Shown: one piece after another, positions 45,794 through 53,106 of the stretch | Numbering within the stretch: position 1 is the first letter of the stretch | Layout of the letters: every line of letters starts with the position of its first letter | Source: Haladaptatus sp. QDMS2 | GTDB taxonomy: Archaea > Halobacteriota > Halobacteria > Halobacteriales > Halococcaceae | DNA length: 64,000 nt | Direction: 5' to 3' | NCBI RefSeq assembly: GCF_029338295.1 | Contig: NZ_CP119791.1 | Location: forward strand, 2,108,001-2,172,000 | Made by a program: the position numbers and the translations under genes | The notes under the pieces: model-generated | What the model saw: only the letters and a program-made list of their open reading frames with translations | The model's database searches: none | Told to the model about the DNA's origin: nothing

Positions 45794-46238
45794 CACTCGC
45801 AACGCAACACCAATCGACATTCTGTTAGTCGAGGACAATCCAGGCGACGTACGACTCACCAAAGAGGCATTCAACGAGGGGCAGATTAACAATAAATTAC
45901 ACGTCGTCACCGATGGTGAAGAGGCACTCGACTTCCTGTATCGTCGTGGTGAGTACGAATCGACGATTCAACCGCAACTTATCCTCCTTGACCTGAACCT
46001 GCCAAAAGTCGACGGCCTTGAGGTCTTAGAGCAACTCAAATCGGATCCAACCCTCCGACACATTCCAGTCGTCATTCTGACGAGCTCTGCAGCAGAAGAA
46101 GATATCATCAAAAGCTACGAGTTACACACGAATGCCTATTTGACCAAGCCAATCAATCCAGCCGAATTCATCAGCCTCGTCCGGACGTTCGAGCTATTCT
46201 GGTTTGAGTTCGTACAGCTACCCCCACGGGAGCGCTGA
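45786..46238 (+). CDS. Single-domain response regulator (Rcp1-like)
   Basis: The 150-residue receiver domain has ILLVEDNPGDVRLTKEAF (acidic pocket), the phosphoacceptor aspartate in LILLDLNLPKVDG, the threonine/serine switch VVILTSS and the lysine in AYLTKPIN. The extended alpha5 end (FWFEFVQLPPRER) matches Rcp1-type regulators that dimerise and partner with phytochrome-like kinases. It is translationally coupled to the kinase before it and six bases before the next regulator gene. Confidence 0.92.
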   Translation: MSNTRNATPIDILLVEDNPGDVRLTKEAFNEGQINNKLHVVTDGEEALDFLYRRGEYESTIQPQLILLDLNLPKVDGLEVLEQLKSDPTLRHIPVVILTSSAAEEDIIKSYELHTNAYLTKPINPAEFISLVRTFELFWFEFVQLPPRER

Positions 46239-46244
46239 AAATCC

Positions 46245-48305
46245 ATGCACGGACAGAAATCCGCTCACGACGAAGCAATCTCGATACTCCTTGTCGAGGA
46301 CAATCCCGGTGATGCCCGTTTTATCAGAGAGTTATTCCGCGGTGTTGAAGAACTCTCTGAGCGCGCGCCGACTCCGGATCGAAACCGACTGACAGAGCAG
46401 GCGGTCAGTGTGCCCCCCACCGAGCCGACAATCGTTCACGAGACACGACTCACAGCCGGCCTCGAACGTCTCACAGACAGCCACATTGATGTCATTCTGT
46501 TGGACCTGAATCTGCCAGATAGCGGTGGGTTAGAGACGGTCGAAACGGTTCGAACGCATGTACAATCAATCCCAATTGTCGTGCTCACTGGCCTTCGTGA
46601 CCGGAACCTTGGGGTAGCGGCACTCCGCAAAGGGGCCGAAGAATATCTCGTCAAAGATGAAATCAACGCGGATATGTTGATTCGATCGGTACACCACGCG
46701 ATCGAGCGGAAAGCCCACGAACGAGAGCTCGTACAGTACCAAACACTCATCGAGACCGTGAGTGATGGCGTGTACGTCGTTGATGAGGAGTCGCGGTTCG
46801 TTCTCGTGAACGAGGCACTCGAATCGATAACCGGATATTCACGTGACACACTGCTCGGCGCTTCAGCTACGCGCCTGCTGACCCAGCCTAACAACGAGAC
46901 GGGCGACGAAGCCAGCAAGTCGAAACTGGCAGCCGAAAACCAGCCAGGAAAGATTGAAACAGAGCTACGAACCGCAGACGGCAGTTCGATTCCAGTCGAA
47001 ACGAACGTCACGCCGCTTCCACTCGGTGACGATCGATATGGGCAGGTGGGGGTCATCCGCAACATCACCGAACGAAAGGAGCGAGAGCACAAACTTGAGC
47101 GCCAGCGAAATCAACTTGCGATGCTCAACTCGTTAAACGAGCTCGTCCACGAAATTTCACACCTCATACTCGAATCGACCACCCGCAAAGAGATCGAGCA
47201 ACTGGTCTGTGAGCACCTTGCAAATTCAGATGCCTACGAGTTCGCCTGGATTGGTGATGTGACCTCCGACAACGAAACAGTCACCATGCGGGCCGAAGCC
47301 GGCGTCAATGGCTATCTCGATGCAACGACAGTTCGGGTCGGCGACGATGTTGAAGGACACGGCCCAACCGGGAAGGCAATTCGGACCGGCGAGGTTCAGG
47401 TTTCCCAGAACATCCACCGAAACCCGACCGATGAACCGTGGGCCGAACGGGCCTGCGAACACGGAATCGGTGCGTTTGCGGCCATTCCAATCGAGTACGA
47501 AAATACCCTCTATGGCGTGTTGAACATCTCTGCTGCGAAGCCAAATACGTTCAACCAGAACGAACGCACGGTCATCGCTCGACTCGGAGAGGTAATCGGC
47601 CACGCAATCAATGCCATCGAGCGAAAGCAAGCGTTGATTAGCGAAGAGGTGGTCGAACTCAGATTCCAGGTCCGAAACGTGCTCGGCGCAGAGACGCCCC
47701 ACGCAGGGACAATCACGTTCGACCGGACGATTCCACTTGGCGAGAACAAGTTTCTCCAGTACGGGACGGTGACCCACGAGGCAATGGAGACACTCGCCGC
47801 CTTTGTCTCCGAATTTCCGCATTATCGAGACGTGACACTTGACGACCCGGAAGCAGACGTATCTCGATTCGAAGTGCAGCTTTCAGGGCCGCCTGCCATC
47901 TCATCGGTTGCAGCCATCGGTGGGCGTATCGAATCTGTCGCGATCGAAAAGGGAGATATCAACATTGTGGCCCAGATTCCACCGGGTGCAAACGTTCGCC
48001 GAGTCGTCGACGCCGTCAAAGCGGAATATCCCCGTGCGGAGATACTAGCTAATCGTCGGACGACTCGTACCACCGAGCGAGCACAACGACTCGACCAGAT
48101 TATTCACGAGCGGCTTACCGATAAACAACGAGCTGCGCTCGAAACGGCCTATTTCGCTGGGTTCTTCGAATGGCCACGCAATAAATCAGGCGAAGATGTC
48201 GCCACGTCGATGGGGGTTGCCGCCTCAACGTTTCACGAACACATCCGCACAAGTCAGCGAAAACTCTTACGTGCGGTTTTCGATACTGACCACTCCCACG
48301 ACTGA
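46245..48305 (+). CDS. Receiver-PAS-GAF-Bat (HTH_10) transcription regulator
   Basis: The protein has 686 residues: a receiver domain (1-155; LLVEDNPGDARF, VILLDLNLPDSGG, VVLTGL, YLVKDE) with a 35-residue insert after the first helix, a PAS domain (about 160-285), a GAF domain (about 300-460), a bacterio-opsin activator domain, and a C-terminal HTH_10 (LTDKQRAALETAYFAGFFEW, GVAASTFHEHIRTSQRKLL). It is a likely output of the upstream kinase that directly controls genes. The last codons fall inside a perfect palindrome (48295-48314), perhaps a terminator or transposon-end scar. Confidence 0.9.
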   Translation: MHGQKSAHDEAISILLVEDNPGDARFIRELFRGVEELSERAPTPDRNRLTEQAVSVPPTEPTIVHETRLTAGLERLTDSHIDVILLDLNLPDSGGLETVETVRTHVQSIPIVVLTGLRDRNLGVAALRKGAEEYLVKDEINADMLIRSVHHAIERKAHERELVQYQTLIETVSDGVYVVDEESRFVLVNEALESITGYSRDTLLGASATRLLTQPNNETGDEASKSKLAAENQPGKIETELRTADGSSIPVETNVTPLPLGDDRYGQVGVIRNITERKEREHKLERQRNQLAMLNSLNELVHEISHLILESTTRKEIEQLVCEHLANSDAYEFAWIGDVTSDNETVTMRAEAGVNGYLDATTVRVGDDVEGHGPTGKAIRTGEVQVSQNIHRNPTDEPWAERACEHGIGAFAAIPIEYENTLYGVLNISAAKPNTFNQNERTVIARLGEVIGHAINAIERKQALISEEVVELRFQVRNVLGAETPHAGTITFDRTIPLGENKFLQYGTVTHEAMETLAAFVSEFPHYRDVTLDDPEADVSRFEVQLSGPPAISSVAAIGGRIESVAIEKGDINIVAQIPPGANVRRVVDAVKAEYPRAEILANRRTTRTTERAQRLDQIIHERLTDKQRAALETAYFAGFFEWPRNKSGEDVATSMGVAASTFHEHIRTSQRKLLRAVFDTDHSHD

Positions 48306-48314
48306 CGTCGTGGG
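48295..48314. terminator. Palindrome across the stop codon of the Bat-type regulator
   Basis: CCCACGACTGACGTCGTGGG is a near-perfect 20-bp hairpin that includes the TGA stop (48303-48305), followed by CGTTCTCCTC. Sequence and flanks are of the same type as IS1341-element ends (9602-9621). It may therefore be an insertion scar that reset the C-terminus, now acting as a terminator. Confidence 0.45.
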
Positions 48315-48536
48315 CGTTCTCCTCACGTCTTTGAGAATCGAACAGATAAGAGGCAACTAGTCGACACTGCAGGCAAGTGCCCCCACAAACGACACATTTC
48401 TAGAGTGCTAAAAATCAACATAGGCCACGGTAGATACCTCCAACAAGTTGTTTGTATGGTGTTGGATATTGAAAATAACAAACGCCGAAAATTTTGGGTG
48501 GTAGGATATTGATACTCGCGGAGAATTGAAGATGTA

Positions 48537-49016
48537 ATGATACCCACCCTCTCGGTAGTCACTGACCGGTTGCAGCACGTCATGTCCTTGTTGGCTCAGG
48601 GCCAGCCCACTCTCACTGACGCGAACGATTTCGACTTGAAAGACGCATCTGCAGAGGGTGAGAAGACTGTTGCACGAAACAGAACGGTTGGAGAAGAAAA
48701 CAAGATAGCGGTTGACCCTGCTGAGTTGCAGACACCCAGTGACGTTTTGGCTAAACTGGGACAGCTGCCAGAGGAGTTCGTCATCCACCTGCTCGAATCG
48801 AACGACGGACGACTGAAACAACAAGCGTTCACCGAGCTTACCGCGTGGTCACCCTCAACGACAAGTCGCCTCCTCCAAGAACTAGAAGAAGACGGACACA
48901 TCGTCCGTGTGCAGATCGGTATCGAGAAAATCGTCTACCTCCCTGAAGAGGCACCGACGAGTACGATCGAACCTCCACGTACGACATCCACCGAATTATC
49001 AGTCACCCACAACTGA
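48537..49016 (+). CDS. Winged-helix DNA-binding protein
   Basis: The 159-residue protein has a non-conserved acidic N-terminal half (1-75) and a C-terminal winged helix (about 80-140; FVIHLLESNDGRLKQQAF, WSPSTTSRLLQELEEDGHIV). This is the MarR/DUF7343-like pattern common in haloarchaeal regulators. It is a single-gene unit; the 230 bp upstream are AT-rich and hold no other gene. Target unknown. Confidence 0.72.
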   Translation: MIPTLSVVTDRLQHVMSLLAQGQPTLTDANDFDLKDASAEGEKTVARNRTVGEENKIAVDPAELQTPSDVLAKLGQLPEEFVIHLLESNDGRLKQQAFTELTAWSPSTTSRLLQELEEDGHIVRVQIGIEKIVYLPEEAPTSTIEPPRTTSTELSVTHN

Positions 49017-49093
49017 GGTCGTACGGGTGCATTCAGTGGGGCAAACCGGAAAGAGAGTTTTATAAACGGGTGAACGAATCTGACTTCGTTTTT

Positions 49094-50482
49094 CTACGGG
49101 CTTAGCAAGTCAGCAAGTCGATTACAATCGAACAGTTCCCACTGATCATCGAGCGATTCTCGAAGTCCCGGTGTGAATCCTGCCTTAGAGAACAGCGCGT
49201 ACGTCTCCGTCCGTCCGCCCGTGTGCCAGCGAACCGATTCCGCTTTCGTCCGAAGTTCATCGGCGAGCGTCTCGCCCACAGGACTGTTCGTCCACTTGCA
49301 TTCTCCGAGAAGAATTTGGTCGCTTCCCGGTGCGAGCGCGACAATGTCGATTTCGTCTTCTCCGTACCACCACGAACCAACCTGGGAATACGGTTCAAGT
49401 TCTCCGCGCCGCACTGTCTCCCAGACTGCCTCTCGACAGATGCGTTCGAACGTCACACTCACGTGCCGTGGGAGGTCTGGTTGGATCGTTTTTTCGTATA
49501 CCACCTGTGGCACTTCCTCGATACCAGAGCGGTTCGGTTCGATATACCGGAACCAGAAGCGGAGAAATTCATCGTCGATTTCGTATATCGAGCGCTTGGA
49601 TTTCTTCGCTGACTCCGTCACTGGAATGCGCCGTTTGATGAATCGCAGTCGACGGAGTGTCTGGAGGTACCGCGACAGTGGCCCGACGTCGATACCCGTT
49701 GCCCCAGCGATTTCGTTCGGAGTCGAGTGACCGGTTGCAATTGCTTCGAGAATACTCATATACCGTCCTGGATTTCGAACTTCAGACCGAAGCAAGAACT
49801 CAGGTTCGTTGTAGAGAATCGATCGCTGAGAGAGAACGTGATTGTAAACGTTCGATGAGAGGTCAGTTGTATAATCGAATAACGTCACATAGAGTGGGGT
49901 TCCACCGGTGATTGCGTAGGATCGAACTGCATCCTCGAACGAATACTCGATAACGTTGCGAGCCGCCCTAAACGAAAACGGATCAAGGTCGAGTTGTGAG
50001 GTTCGACGACCAAAAAGTGGACTCTCATGACTGAGTACCGCAGACTCCATCACGCTAATACTCGACCCACAGAGGATGAGTGTTGAATTCGTCTCAGAAA
50101 GTACCTCATCGACGAATCCCTGGACGTAGGACGGAAGCGAATCGTTCGAATCAACCAAATATGGAAACTCGTCGATGACGAGCGTCAAATCCTCCTGGGC
50201 AAGGTTTTCGCCCACATAGTCGAACGCGTCTGGCCAGTCTGTAATTTGAGGAAGACGATCATCGTACCGTGTTGCAACCTGCTCGACGAATTTCTCCAGT
50301 TGGCGAGATTCCGACTCTTGTGCTGCGAGATAGTAGACGTGTGGCCGGTCAGCGCAGAATTCTTTCAACAGTGCAGTCTTTCCAACCCGGCGACGACCGT
50401 ACAGTACGATAAACGAGTGACCTGGAGAGTCGTGTTCCTCGACCAATGTCGCAAGCTCGGTTTTCCGGTCGTAGAAGGTCAT
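49094..50482 (-). CDS. Archaeal ATPase with C-terminal DUF234 nuclease-like domain
   Basis: The protein has 462 residues. The P-loop is FIVLYGRRRVGKTALL (about 23-38), Walker B is LTLVIDEFPYLV, and sensor-1 is LILCGSSISV. A winged helix follows (about 255-310). The C-terminal DUF234 domain has GSWWYGEDEIDIVAL and ILLGECKW, which fit a PD-(D/E)xK nuclease core (D, E-x-K). Such ATPases are abundant in archaeal accessory regions, and their role is not settled. The start codon lies inside a pair of palindromic sites, suggesting a leaderless, tightly controlled transcript. Confidence 0.85.
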   Translation of the reverse strand: MTFYDRKTELATLVEEHDSPGHSFIVLYGRRRVGKTALLKEFCADRPHVYYLAAQESESRQLEKFVEQVATRYDDRLPQITDWPDAFDYVGENLAQEDLTLVIDEFPYLVDSNDSLPSYVQGFVDEVLSETNSTLILCGSSISVMESAVLSHESPLFGRRTSQLDLDPFSFRAARNVIEYSFEDAVRSYAITGGTPLYVTLFDYTTDLSSNVYNHVLSQRSILYNEPEFLLRSEVRNPGRYMSILEAIATGHSTPNEIAGATGIDVGPLSRYLQTLRRLRFIKRRIPVTESAKKSKRSIYEIDDEFLRFWFRYIEPNRSGIEEVPQVVYEKTIQPDLPRHVSVTFERICREAVWETVRRGELEPYSQVGSWWYGEDEIDIVALAPGSDQILLGECKWTNSPVGETLADELRTKAESVRWHTGGRTETYALFSKAGFTPGLRESLDDQWELFDCNRLADLLSP

Positions 50483-50509
50483 TATCTAGATAATGATTAT
50501 CGCGATAAT
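50480..50509 (-). promoter_or_regulatory. Two TTATCNNGATAA palindromes at the ATPase start codon
   Basis: TTATCTAGATAA (50482-50493) and TTATCGCGATAA (50497-50508) are perfect 12-bp palindromes of one consensus, centres 15 bp apart. The first is embedded in the larger palindrome CATTATCTAGATAATG that contains the ATG. A TTAAG box lies about 30 bp upstream of the ATG, so transcription probably starts at or near it, and a protein bound here would block the promoter. Confidence 0.6.
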
Positions 50510-50871
50510 GACTTAACGGTTTTTGTTGGACCACGAGACAGACGGGCGTGACAGCAGTCTTGCACAACACAGTAGTAGCTAGCAAGAAGTTGCGGTACCT
50601 CGGAAACGTGTCTGTCGAACCCGTCTTGCCACGTCCGGTAGCCAGTCACCTTCGTCGCGGTCGGCCACTGCTGTTTGATGAGCAGCGTGTTGTTCACTGA
50701 ATACTCGTGGAACTTGCTCTGAATGGTGAGCCAGGCTTTGAACTCCGCGCTGGCTTGTGCTTCGTCAGTGAGGTCCTGGAGGGCAGCAAGCCACGATTCG
50801 ATGGTGCGGTGCATCTCGTCTGTGCGGGTGTCGTGTTCGTCGAACGACACCGCTGTGTGCTCGGTTGCCAT
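50497..50871 (-). pseudogene. N-terminal fragment of an ArdC-like antirestriction protein
   Basis: From ATG 50871 the frame encodes about 87 residues that resemble the ArdC N-terminal ssDNA-binding domain (FKAWLTIQSKFHEYSVNNTL, TKVTGYRTWQDGFDRHV). It then turns into unrelated sequence and stops at 50497. Full-length relatives continue with a metallopeptidase domain. The gene is truncated near 50610, next to the ATPase promoter. ArdC-like genes belong to plasmids and integrative elements. Its promoter module (50900-50928) is intact. Confidence 0.65.
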
Positions 50872-50899
50872 GCGTAGTTCGCGGGCACGCTCGTGCGTG

Positions 50900-50928
50900 G
50901 TCCCACGCCCCTCGGGGACCGATAAACT
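50900..50928 (-). promoter_or_regulatory. Shared promoter module, copy 1 (ArdC-like fragment)
   Basis: On the minus strand the site reads AGTTTAT followed three bases later by CCCC-GA-GGGG and CGTGGGAC, and lies 57 bp upstream of the ATG at 50871. AGTTTAT fits a haloarchaeal TATA box, and the C4/G4 palindrome would lie between it and the transcription start. The same arrangement recurs at 51838-51867 and 54055-54083. Confidence 0.7.
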
Positions 50929-51107
50929 GGGTTGGAGGGGTCTACAGGAATCAAGGCAGAGTGCCTCGGGGTCTACGAGAGAACGTGCTCTCTCGTGATG
51001 ACGAGAGGGCTTGCCGGCTCGAACCACTTGACCCTGAGGGTGAATGCCGACACAACTATTACGCATGTCACCGTCTCTCACGCTACAGTTGGGCGAGTTA
51101 CATTCCT

Positions 51108-51405
51108 TGACATCCTCCCCGCGCTGAAGCACGGGGCTTTCTCCTTGACTTTCCGTAATTCGTCGCAACTGCATGCAGTTGCGGAGGAATGTGGTGCCTC
51201 TCAAAACCCGCGTCTTCGACGTGGTGAGACGGGTACTATCGGGTGGGGTGGAGCCACCGACCCTCACGGACGTATCGGACGTTCGGGTGTTACTTCCAGA
51301 CGACCTAACGGAAGTCCGAGGGGGATTAAATTCGCCTGCGACCCCACGGCCCGTTTTTGGGCGTGCGGTCAAAACGGTGAAGCCTCGGGGCTAGTCCCCG
51401 AGGTA
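51108..51405 (-). mobile_element. Relic IS1341-type right end and remains (element D)
   Basis: Read on the minus strand, the stretch ends in CCCCGTGCTTCAGCGCGGGG (51117-51136, one mismatch) followed by GAGGATGTCAA, the same right-end signature as the TnpB element. A strong hairpin CCTCGGGG-CTAGT-CCCCGAGG (51383-51403) marks the other side, next to the stop codon of the SWIM gene. The frames inside are interrupted, and no TnpB motif is left. A further hairpin pair with a TGATGA linker lies at about 50974-51020, outside the element. Confidence 0.5.
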
Positions 51406-51407
51406 CT

Positions 51408-51812
51408 TCACGCAACTTCCTCCTGTTCAGCCAGGTAACACTCCCAGCAGGTGAACCCGGGAAAGCATTCCTCGCACGCAGGCTCGTCCGTTTCCGTTGG
51501 CTCCGCGGGCGCGACGCCACCATCGGTCGCGACCCGCTCGACCTTCTGTGCTGCCTGTAAGATGGGTGCCCGAATCGCCACGGCGAGTCGATGCTTGCAC
51601 GCACCTTCGAAGCGCGCATTCGCTGGGCATTCACAGTGTGTGGGAACGCCATGTCTCACCGCCACGAGATACTCGTGATTTTCGGGGTCGGCGTAACTCC
51701 CGTTTCTGACGAGCACGCCTCGTTCGGTGAGCGAGAACTCGAAGGCTTCGTATTGGGCGCGTTTCAGTGAGCGATTCGTGTACGCCAGTCGATTGAGAAT
51801 GTGTGTTGACAT
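51408..51812 (-). CDS. SWIM zinc-finger protein
   Basis: The 134-residue protein has a SWIM motif, CxCx(n)CxH, in HCECPANARFEGACKH (about residues 59-74). A second Cys cluster follows at the C-terminus (CEECFPGFTCWECYLAEQEE). SWIM domains bind DNA or proteins. Stand-alone SWIM proteins are frequent in haloarchaeal plasmids and integrated elements beside ArdC and TFB genes, as here. It carries promoter module copy 2. The hairpin at 51383-51403 probably terminates it. Confidence 0.82.
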   Translation of the reverse strand: MSTHILNRLAYTNRSLKRAQYEAFEFSLTERGVLVRNGSYADPENHEYLVAVRHGVPTHCECPANARFEGACKHRLAVAIRAPILQAAQKVERVATDGGVAPAEPTETDEPACEECFPGFTCWECYLAEQEEVA

Positions 51813-51837
51813 GGGGATACAGCGGAGCCGGTGACAG

Positions 51838-51867
51838 GCCCCGCACCCCTTGGGGGGCAGATAAACT
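51838..51867 (-). promoter_or_regulatory. Shared promoter module, copy 2 (SWIM gene)
   Basis: On the minus strand AGTTTAT is followed by CTG, then CCCCCC-AA-GGGG and TGCGGGGC, 55 bp upstream of the SWIM ATG at 51812. The layout matches copies 1 and 3 almost base by base, while the sequence between module and start codon differs. That argues for selection on the module itself rather than recent duplication of the whole region. Confidence 0.7.
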
Positions 51868-51985
51868 CCCAGAGAAGCGACTGAGAACGACCGTCGTCTC
51901 AGAATCGAGACCCGGCCACTCTAGCCAAGCCACAAGCACCGAAGCAGTACGATACTGAAACCCACCTCAATGGCGCACACCAAAT

Positions 51986-52015
51986 ATTTATTATCTATTG
52001 GGTGATAGCCAATAG
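51986..52015 (+). promoter_or_regulatory. Promoter and operator of the TumE-like toxin-antitoxin pair
   Basis: ATTTATTAT (51986-51994) fits a TATA box. It is directly followed by the perfect inverted repeat CTATTGG-gtgatag-CCAATAG (51995-52015). The operator thus covers the expected transcription start. AGGAG (52024-52028) right before ATG 52029 gives a ribosome-binding site. The HTH protein of the pair is the natural candidate to bind here. Confidence 0.65.
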
Positions 52016-52028
52016 TAGAACACAGGAG

Positions 52029-52328
52029 ATGGCAGATGGCGACGTGGTACTCGACCGGAATTTCGAATTCGACGCCGAAGCTGGGACCCGCGTCGAGCTA
52101 TTCGCCGTCGAGAGTTCGTCGTATCCCGGTGGGTTCTACTACCGATTCCAGTACTACAATCCCGAAGAAACCGAGCAACTCCTTCGATACGACACTGCTC
52201 ACGATTCCGCTGTCGGCCACCATCACCGCCACAAAGATGGGACGATCGAAGGTATCGCGTTCGAGGGGTTGCAAGCACACGTTGCTCGCTTCCGCCAGGA
52301 GGTACTCACAATCCATGACCACAGATAA
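52029..52328 (+). CDS. TumE-like (DUF6516-type) toxin family protein
   Basis: The 99-residue protein has the alpha/beta pattern of haloarchaeal TumE/DUF6516-type proteins: ELFAVESSSYPGGFYYRFQYY, LLRYDTAHD and HHHRHKDGTIEGIAFEGL, ending in FRQEVLTI. Relatives are annotated as toxins of two-gene toxin-antitoxin modules, possibly ribonucleases. The family call is from memory of this pattern and should be tested. The next gene overlaps by 14 bases and codes for an HTH protein, as expected for the antitoxin. An in-frame ATG at 52002 lies inside the operator and is less likely. Confidence 0.68.
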   Translation: MADGDVVLDRNFEFDAEAGTRVELFAVESSSYPGGFYYRFQYYNPEETEQLLRYDTAHDSAVGHHHRHKDGTIEGIAFEGLQAHVARFRQEVLTIHDHR

Positions 52329-52752
52329 CCACGAACCCGCACCCGAGGAGATGAACTTCCCTGAGACACTTCGCATCACCATCGAGAGTCCTGAAGATGC
52401 GTTCGATGGGGCAATCGACGCCGCTGGCATCGCCGAAGGTGGCTCACAGACGCCCGCAGTCATCTCATTTGCGAACACGAAAGGATTCCGTCGCTTGCTC
52501 ACCGACCGGCGATTGGAACTGTTGCGCTCGCTGATGACCGAACCCGCCAGTAGCATCACCGCGCTAGCAACCCGACTCGACAGAAATTACTCAACAGTCC
52601 ACCAGGACGTCGAAATCCTTGCGGAGTACGGAATCGTTCACTTCCGAGCGGAAGGCCAATCGAAGCAACCGTTCGTCCCGTACGAGACCGTCGAGTTCGA
52701 TGTCACGATACAGGCACACCACGCCGGGAAAGATTCCGAAGCACCCCCGTGA
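52315..52752 (+). CDS. HTH protein, probable antitoxin of the TumE-like pair
   Basis: The 145-residue protein has a winged helix in its centre (about 60-115; RLELLRSLMTEPASSITALA, LDRNYSTVHQDVEILAEYGIV) and an acidic N-terminus. The C-terminal FVPYETVEFDVTIQ is a strand-rich tail. The 14-bp overlap with the toxin gene suggests coupled translation. It is likely to neutralise the toxin and repress the pair via the palindrome at 51995-52015; both roles are inferred from gene order and operator position. Confidence 0.72.
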   Translation: MTTDNHEPAPEEMNFPETLRITIESPEDAFDGAIDAAGIAEGGSQTPAVISFANTKGFRRLLTDRRLELLRSLMTEPASSITALATRLDRNYSTVHQDVEILAEYGIVHFRAEGQSKQPFVPYETVEFDVTIQAHHAGKDSEAPP

Positions 52753-52961
52753 ACTCGGAAGATTTGCCAAGATTAACTCCTCAGTAGTGCGATAGTCAGT
52801 ATGCCAGTAGAACGAGAGAACTGAAGAGATCTATATTCAGCGTGCGCTTCCTCATCAGGCTACAATCTGGTCTTGACGTTGAGAAAGGGGCCTTAGCGCC
52901 TTATTTCAGGTAAACGGTTTCAACAGAGCCAATTCGGTCCGAGAGCTGGACGAAGCACACC

Positions 52962-53105
52962 TCAGAATTCGAACGTGACCACCTCCGTCGGGCCACAGTA
53001 CGGACACCGTGAATCGCCGTGATCGAGGGTCATCCCGCAGTGGCGACACTCGTAAACGGTATTGTCTGTGACCTCGCTAAACCACCACTCTGTCAGCCAT
53101 CCCAT
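52962..53105 (-). CDS. 47-residue zinc-ribbon protein downstream of TFB
   Basis: A frame from ATG 53105 to TGA 52962-52964 encodes 47 residues: MGWLTEWWFSEVTDN at the start, then CRHCG (YECRHCGMTL) and CPYCG (SRCPYCGPTEV), two knuckles of a zinc ribbon. The ATG lies one base after the TFB stop, so the two genes must be co-transcribed. The tryptophan-rich head could be a protein-binding helix. It may assist or modulate the TFB; no family is known to me. Confidence 0.72.
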   Translation of the reverse strand: MGWLTEWWFSEVTDNTVYECRHCGMTLDHGDSRCPYCGPTEVVTFEF

Positions 53106-53106
53106 C

